From positions 1 to 10,064 of the forward strand of contig JAFTHG010000246.1 in the NCBI GenBank assembly GCA_017457555.1: DNA of 10,064 nucleotides, given 5' to 3'. Positions within the stretch are counted from its first letter, which is position 1; the number at the start of each line of letters is the position of its first letter. The position numbers and the translations under genes were made by a program. Source of the DNA: Kiritimatiellia bacterium. GTDB taxonomy: Bacteria > Verrucomicrobiota > Kiritimatiellia > RFP12 > DVOR01. The notes below the pieces were generated by a model that was given only the letters and a program-made list of their open reading frames with translations, was not told where the DNA came from and ran no database searches. Shown here one piece after another: positions 7,346 to 10,064 of this stretch.

Positions 7346-8006
7346 AACGTGGCGTCAGGGTTTTACCCTCATTGAACTGCTTATCGTAATGGCCATCCTC
7401 GGTGTGATGATGGCCATTATTGTGGTGTCTGGTGGCATGGTTACCGCCACACAAGTGGCCATGGCCTCCAAAGACACCCTGCGGTTGGCTCGCTATGCCC
7501 GCAATATGGCACTGCAAACACAACAACCGGTGACGCTTTCATTTGCGCCGGGAATGATTACGCTTGACACGCCATTTGATGCGGAAACCGCTCCCAAATC
7601 CACCTCGACAGAAGAGCCGCTTTCCAGTGATTCAGATGCTGACGTCTCCACCGAAAAACCAAAAGGTAATGCATTACACGTCGGTGATATTGAAGCTGTC
7701 GGTCTCGTAAAATACTACGAAAACGTCGCCTTTAAGTTTGTTTCATTTGATGATTCAATTAAGATGGGACGTTCTGCCGATAAGTCTACAGCCGATTTTC
7801 AGCGTAGGGTTGCTGGCGAAGCAGACGAGACCGTTGGAGAGACGACGCGACAGCAGGCGGAAGCCTTTTCAATCACCATTCGTGCCAATGGTACAACGCG
7901 CCCCTTCACCATCTGCGTTTATGATCAAGAGGGAAGCGAAGAAACCGGTAATACCATCACCTTTGACTTCCTTTGTTCGGGAACTATCAGTGACAAAGAG
8001 CGCTGA
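7338..8006 (+). CDS. Prepilin-like protein (GspH/FimT-type pseudopilin)
   Basis: A 222-residue protein with a textbook class III prepilin leader: MLKTWRQG then FTLIELL, with Gly at -1, Phe at +1 and Glu at +5 (G8, F9, E13). A hydrophobic helix continues to about residue 32. Prepilin peptidase should cleave after G8 and methylate F9, and the mature protein would join a type II secretion or type IV pilus-like fibre at the inner membrane. The body fits GspH/FimT: a run LRLARYARNMALQTQQPVTL after the helix and a C-terminal beta-rich part. An unusual Ser/Thr/Asp/Glu-rich stretch (about 81-110) makes it longer than typical GspH. The ATG at 7338 is preferred over an in-frame TTG at 7317 because it places the leader correctly. 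It overlaps the FHA stop (ATGCTTAA) and has only a weak ribosome site, so translational coupling is likely. It ends in tandem stops TGA TAA. No secretion ATPase or secretin gene is nearby. Confidence 0.85.
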   Translation: MLKTWRQGFTLIELLIVMAILGVMMAIIVVSGGMVTATQVAMASKDTLRLARYARNMALQTQQPVTLSFAPGMITLDTPFDAETAPKSTSTEEPLSSDSDADVSTEKPKGNALHVGDIEAVGLVKYYENVAFKFVSFDDSIKMGRSADKSTADFQRRVAGEADETVGETTRQQAEAFSITIRANGTTRPFTICVYDQEGSEETGNTITFDFLCSGTISDKER

Positions 8007-8041
8007 TAACCTCTTTCAAACGAACCATCCACTCGCTACTT

Positions 8042-8818
8042 ATGAGTAAAAAGAACGCATACGCACCCCGTTTTGCCCGTTCCGTCCGAGGTGGCTTACG
8101 TCCTCAAGGTGGTAACCGGGATGTTTGGTGGCGAAAACGGTGGATTACCTGGTTGGAAGAGATGCACCTTGGGGCCCGACTGGGACGTGGACGCAATTAT
8201 GCCCAACAAGGACAGGTTTGCCATATGGAAGTGGCCCCCGGCATTATTTCAGCCGAAGTTCAAGGAGCCGATCAGCAGCCCTATCAATTGAGCGCAGAAA
8301 TGCCCGTATTAGACGCAGAAAAGGTCTGGGATATCCTACATGACACGCCAATCTATACGGCTCAGGTCGCAGCACGTTTCTTACCATTTGCACTCTGTGA
8401 ACGCCTCCAACAGCACGGTCTTCTCCTCTTTCCGGAACGCCGACAAGATATGACTTTTCGGTGCACTTGCAAGGATTGGAGCCGCCCCTGCAAGCATCTC
8501 TTGGCGGTTCTTTGCCTTTTTGCAGACGCAATCGCTTCCGATCCATTGCTCCTTTTTCGTTTTCGTGGCATTCTCTTTTCAGAAAGCGAACCCGATTTAA
8601 CCCCACAGGTTCTGTCGCCGGGAGCAATCTTAAAACTTCATCCAAGTCCCAATACGGCTTCAATTCCCAGACGTTTGGGGACACTTCCCTACTGGCGTGG
8701 GTCTGAAGACTTTCGTAAGACACTTGAAGCGGCCTACCACCGTTCTCAACTGCGAGCCGTCACACCTCCGGATATGCCCCTTGATTTGCGTTTTGCAGAG
8801 GATATGCCGACCGAATGA
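8042..8818 (+). CDS. SWIM zinc-finger domain protein
   Basis: A 258-residue protein with a SWIM zinc finger, C141-x-C143-x6-C150-x-H152, expected to bind one zinc and to mediate DNA or protein contacts. The N-terminal part (WWRKRWITWLE, then GRGRNYAQQGQV and a beta-rich stretch), together with FLPFALCERL before the finger and LPYWRGSEDFRKTLEAAYHR near the end, follows the layout of bacterial SWIM proteins (COG4279-like). Those proteins are commonly encoded beside a SNF2/Rad54-type helicase. No such helicase is in this window; upstream is a pseudopilin and downstream a transporter gene. The start is the first ATG of the frame, which is open upstream only back to 7994 and has no other standard start codon. 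No Shine-Dalgarno is visible and the gap to the preceding stop is 35 nt, so it probably shares the cluster's transcript. No terminator was seen after it. The exact function is unknown. Confidence 0.8.
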   Translation: MSKKNAYAPRFARSVRGGLRPQGGNRDVWWRKRWITWLEEMHLGARLGRGRNYAQQGQVCHMEVAPGIISAEVQGADQQPYQLSAEMPVLDAEKVWDILHDTPIYTAQVAARFLPFALCERLQQHGLLLFPERRQDMTFRCTCKDWSRPCKHLLAVLCLFADAIASDPLLLFRFRGILFSESEPDLTPQVLSPGAILKLHPSPNTASIPRRLGTLPYWRGSEDFRKTLEAAYHRSQLRAVTPPDMPLDLRFAEDMPTE

Positions 8819-8857
8819 GTTCCCTCCTCTTTTATACGCAAATGCAAATTGCTGATA

Positions 8858-8866
8858 TGTTACAAT
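8858..8866 (+). promoter_or_regulatory. Extended -10 promoter, possibly giving a leaderless transcript
   Basis: TGTTACAAT is an extended -10 with a five-of-six hexamer (8861-8866). The region 17 bp upstream reads GCAAAT, so there is no good -35. It does contain a tandem GCAAAT repeat at 8838-8849, followed by TGC. By standard spacing transcription would start near 8873, only about 2 nt before the ATG at 8875. No Shine-Dalgarno precedes that ATG, which fits a leaderless message. Confidence 0.45.
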
Positions 8867-8874
8867 AACCGACA

Positions 8875-10064
8875 ATGATTATCCTTCCCGTAGAACGTAA
8901 AACGTGGCGTGCCAGAATTGTATTGGCGGTGCTCTATCTCTTTCTGACATTGGGAGCCATTACAATGGTGTGGCCATTCCTGATGATGATTTCAGGTTCT
9001 ATTACGGGACGCTTCGATTACCATCGTTATGCCCCCGTTGTGCGGGCAATTTGGGATGAACCCGATCGCTTTATGCGCATCTTAGCCTCTTTTCATGGCC
9101 GGTTCCCAATTGCTATTTTCCCGGATGCCCCCACACATTGGAGCAGTTGGTCAGCCATCGCAGAAGAACGTCAAGCCGTCATTGCATTTACAAAGCCATG
9201 GATTGAGGGAATGCGCCAGGACACCACCGCACACGCATGGCGCATCATGGCCGCAGATTTCACAACATTTAATCGCACATACGACGTCCGAAACAGTGTC
9301 TGTGACTTTGATGAACGCGATGTCGCCCCTTACGTTCGTGCCGTCTTTGAAGAGAAAACCGGTCACCAGGGACCTGAAGTAGCCTTAGACGCACTCAATC
9401 AGACATGGGACATCCGCTATAATAGTTTCTACAACATCCGTATGCGTGCTCAGCAACGTGTGCCATTACATTACCCAGACTGGGACTGGCCAGAAGACCC
9501 TAAAACGGAATTGTGGCACGCCTTCAAAGCACACTATCGCGAACGTGATCCGCTTTTACAACCTTATCCGCGGACACGCCCCTACTGCATCGCCCCATTG
9601 TGGCAGAAATGGCGCAGTCGGCAGGGTTTGCCCCACGCTAAGTTTCCAGGCGACATCACGGACCCTGCATGGCAAACCTTTATTCGCACCGCATATCCCA
9701 AGCGTCTTTTGCGAATCCAATGTACTCCGCAAATTGAACAGCAATGGCACACCTATCTCAAGCAAGTCTGTCGCACGCCTGAACACTATGCCCAATTGAC
9801 AGGTAAGCCAAAACCCAAGACTCTGGCTGACGTACCCTTACTGCCCTATGAAAACAGCACCTTATGGCGTAACTTCGTTGGTCTGTTACCGGTAGAGTCA
9901 CTTCAAGCGACCTCCCCAGAAGCAGAATGGCAACACTTCCTCCAAACCAAGTATGGTTCGCTCTCCGCTTTAAATGCTGTCTATCGTGACCGTTTGGGTA
10001 ATCTTTACCAAGTCACAGACTGGCGCGACATCCCTCTACCTTTAGCTCAAGCCTTTGCAGTGAC
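8875..10064 (+). CDS. MalG-like sugar ABC transporter permease with large extracytoplasmic insert (5' part, runs off the window)
   Basis: An open frame of 396 complete codons continues past the right edge with no stop. TAA at 8866-8868 in the same frame makes the ATG at 8875 the first start. Residues 1-14 are basic (RKTWRAR), then one membrane segment spans about 15-39 and ends in WPFLMMISGSI. This resembles the first helix of MalG-type carbohydrate permeases, whose helix ends in a Pro-Phe/Leu...Ser-Leu/Phe-Lys pattern. In ordinary MalG proteins (about 280 residues) the remaining helices follow soon after. Here residues 45-396 are soluble, Trp/Tyr/Arg-rich, and contain loose repeats of the form W..F/Y-L...Y...(A)LN..Y........PLP, for example near W122-N133, Y153-N175, W291 and W352-N367. 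I recall oversized MalG-like permeases of this kind from PVC bacteria; that is memory, not a search. The remaining helices and the EAA loop should lie to the right. The alternative is an unrelated membrane-anchored protein. There is no ribosome binding site before the ATG. Confidence 0.55.
   Translation, partial: MIILPVERKTWRARIVLAVLYLFLTLGAITMVWPFLMMISGSITGRFDYHRYAPVVRAIWDEPDRFMRILASFHGRFPIAIFPDAPTHWSSWSAIAEERQAVIAFTKPWIEGMRQDTTAHAWRIMAADFTTFNRTYDVRNSVCDFDERDVAPYVRAVFEEKTGHQGPEVALDALNQTWDIRYNSFYNIRMRAQQRVPLHYPDWDWPEDPKTELWHAFKAHYRERDPLLQPYPRTRPYCIAPLWQKWRSRQGLPHAKFPGDITDPAWQTFIRTAYPKRLLRIQCTPQIEQQWHTYLKQVCRTPEHYAQLTGKPKPKTLADVPLLPYENSTLWRNFVGLLPVESLQATSPEAEWQHFLQTKYGSLSALNAVYRDRLGNLYQVTDWRDIPLPLAQAFAV

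Noticed and set aside
9095..9799. Small + and minus frames at 9095-9382, 9446-9799 and 9556-9795
   Set aside because: They lie inside the continuous 396-codon frame that starts at 8875, which has a coherent membrane segment and domain-like sequence.

Overview
The window looks like chromosomal DNA from a Gram-negative-type bacterium. The GyrB is the long form that carries the extra C-terminal insert. There is a secreted LacZ-type glycosidase, a type IV pilin-like protein, and a sugar ABC permease that appears to carry a very large extracytoplasmic insert. Together with the moderate GC content, this combination suggests a member of the PVC group (Lentisphaerota, Kiritimatiellota or Verrucomicrobiota), possibly a gut glycan degrader. 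That placement is inference; no rRNA or tRNA gene is present to test it. Every confident gene is on the + strand. No IS element, CRISPR array, phage gene or attachment site was seen.

Layout. Positions 1-194 hold a regulatory region: a small palindrome at 82-95 and a good sigma-70-like promoter at 125-153. They precede a single large exported GH2 beta-galactosidase with a C-terminal discoidin/F5-8C domain (195-3980), which ends at a strong intrinsic terminator (4006-4042). A 306-bp intergenic stretch follows. Its right end contains a perfect 14-bp palindrome pressed against a perfect extended -10 element that drives gyrB (4287-6767). A near-consensus promoter at 6778-6806 then starts a compact cluster: a tail-anchored FHA-domain protein (6836-7345), a GspH/FimT-like pseudopilin whose start overlaps the FHA stop codon (7338-8006), and a stand-alone SWIM zinc-finger protein (8042-8818). 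The last gene begins at 8875 and runs off the right edge. It starts with a MalG-like first membrane segment and continues into at least 350 residues of soluble, aromatic-rich, loosely repetitive sequence.

How the genes relate. The beta-galactosidase and the ABC permease both fit use of complex carbohydrates: one releases sugar outside the cytoplasm and the other probably helps import it. They are about 5 kb apart and are not co-transcribed. GyrB is a housekeeping gene with its own promoter. The FHA and pseudopilin genes look translationally coupled, which hints at a phospho-threonine-sensing partner for a pilin-like protein. That link is inferred from gene order alone.

Most interesting points: the permease with an oversized insert and a possibly leaderless start; the FHA/pseudopilin overlap behind a strong promoter; the palindrome in the gyrB promoter; the SWIM protein without its usual SNF2-type helicase in view; and the replacement by Cys of the LacZ aglycone-site Trp.
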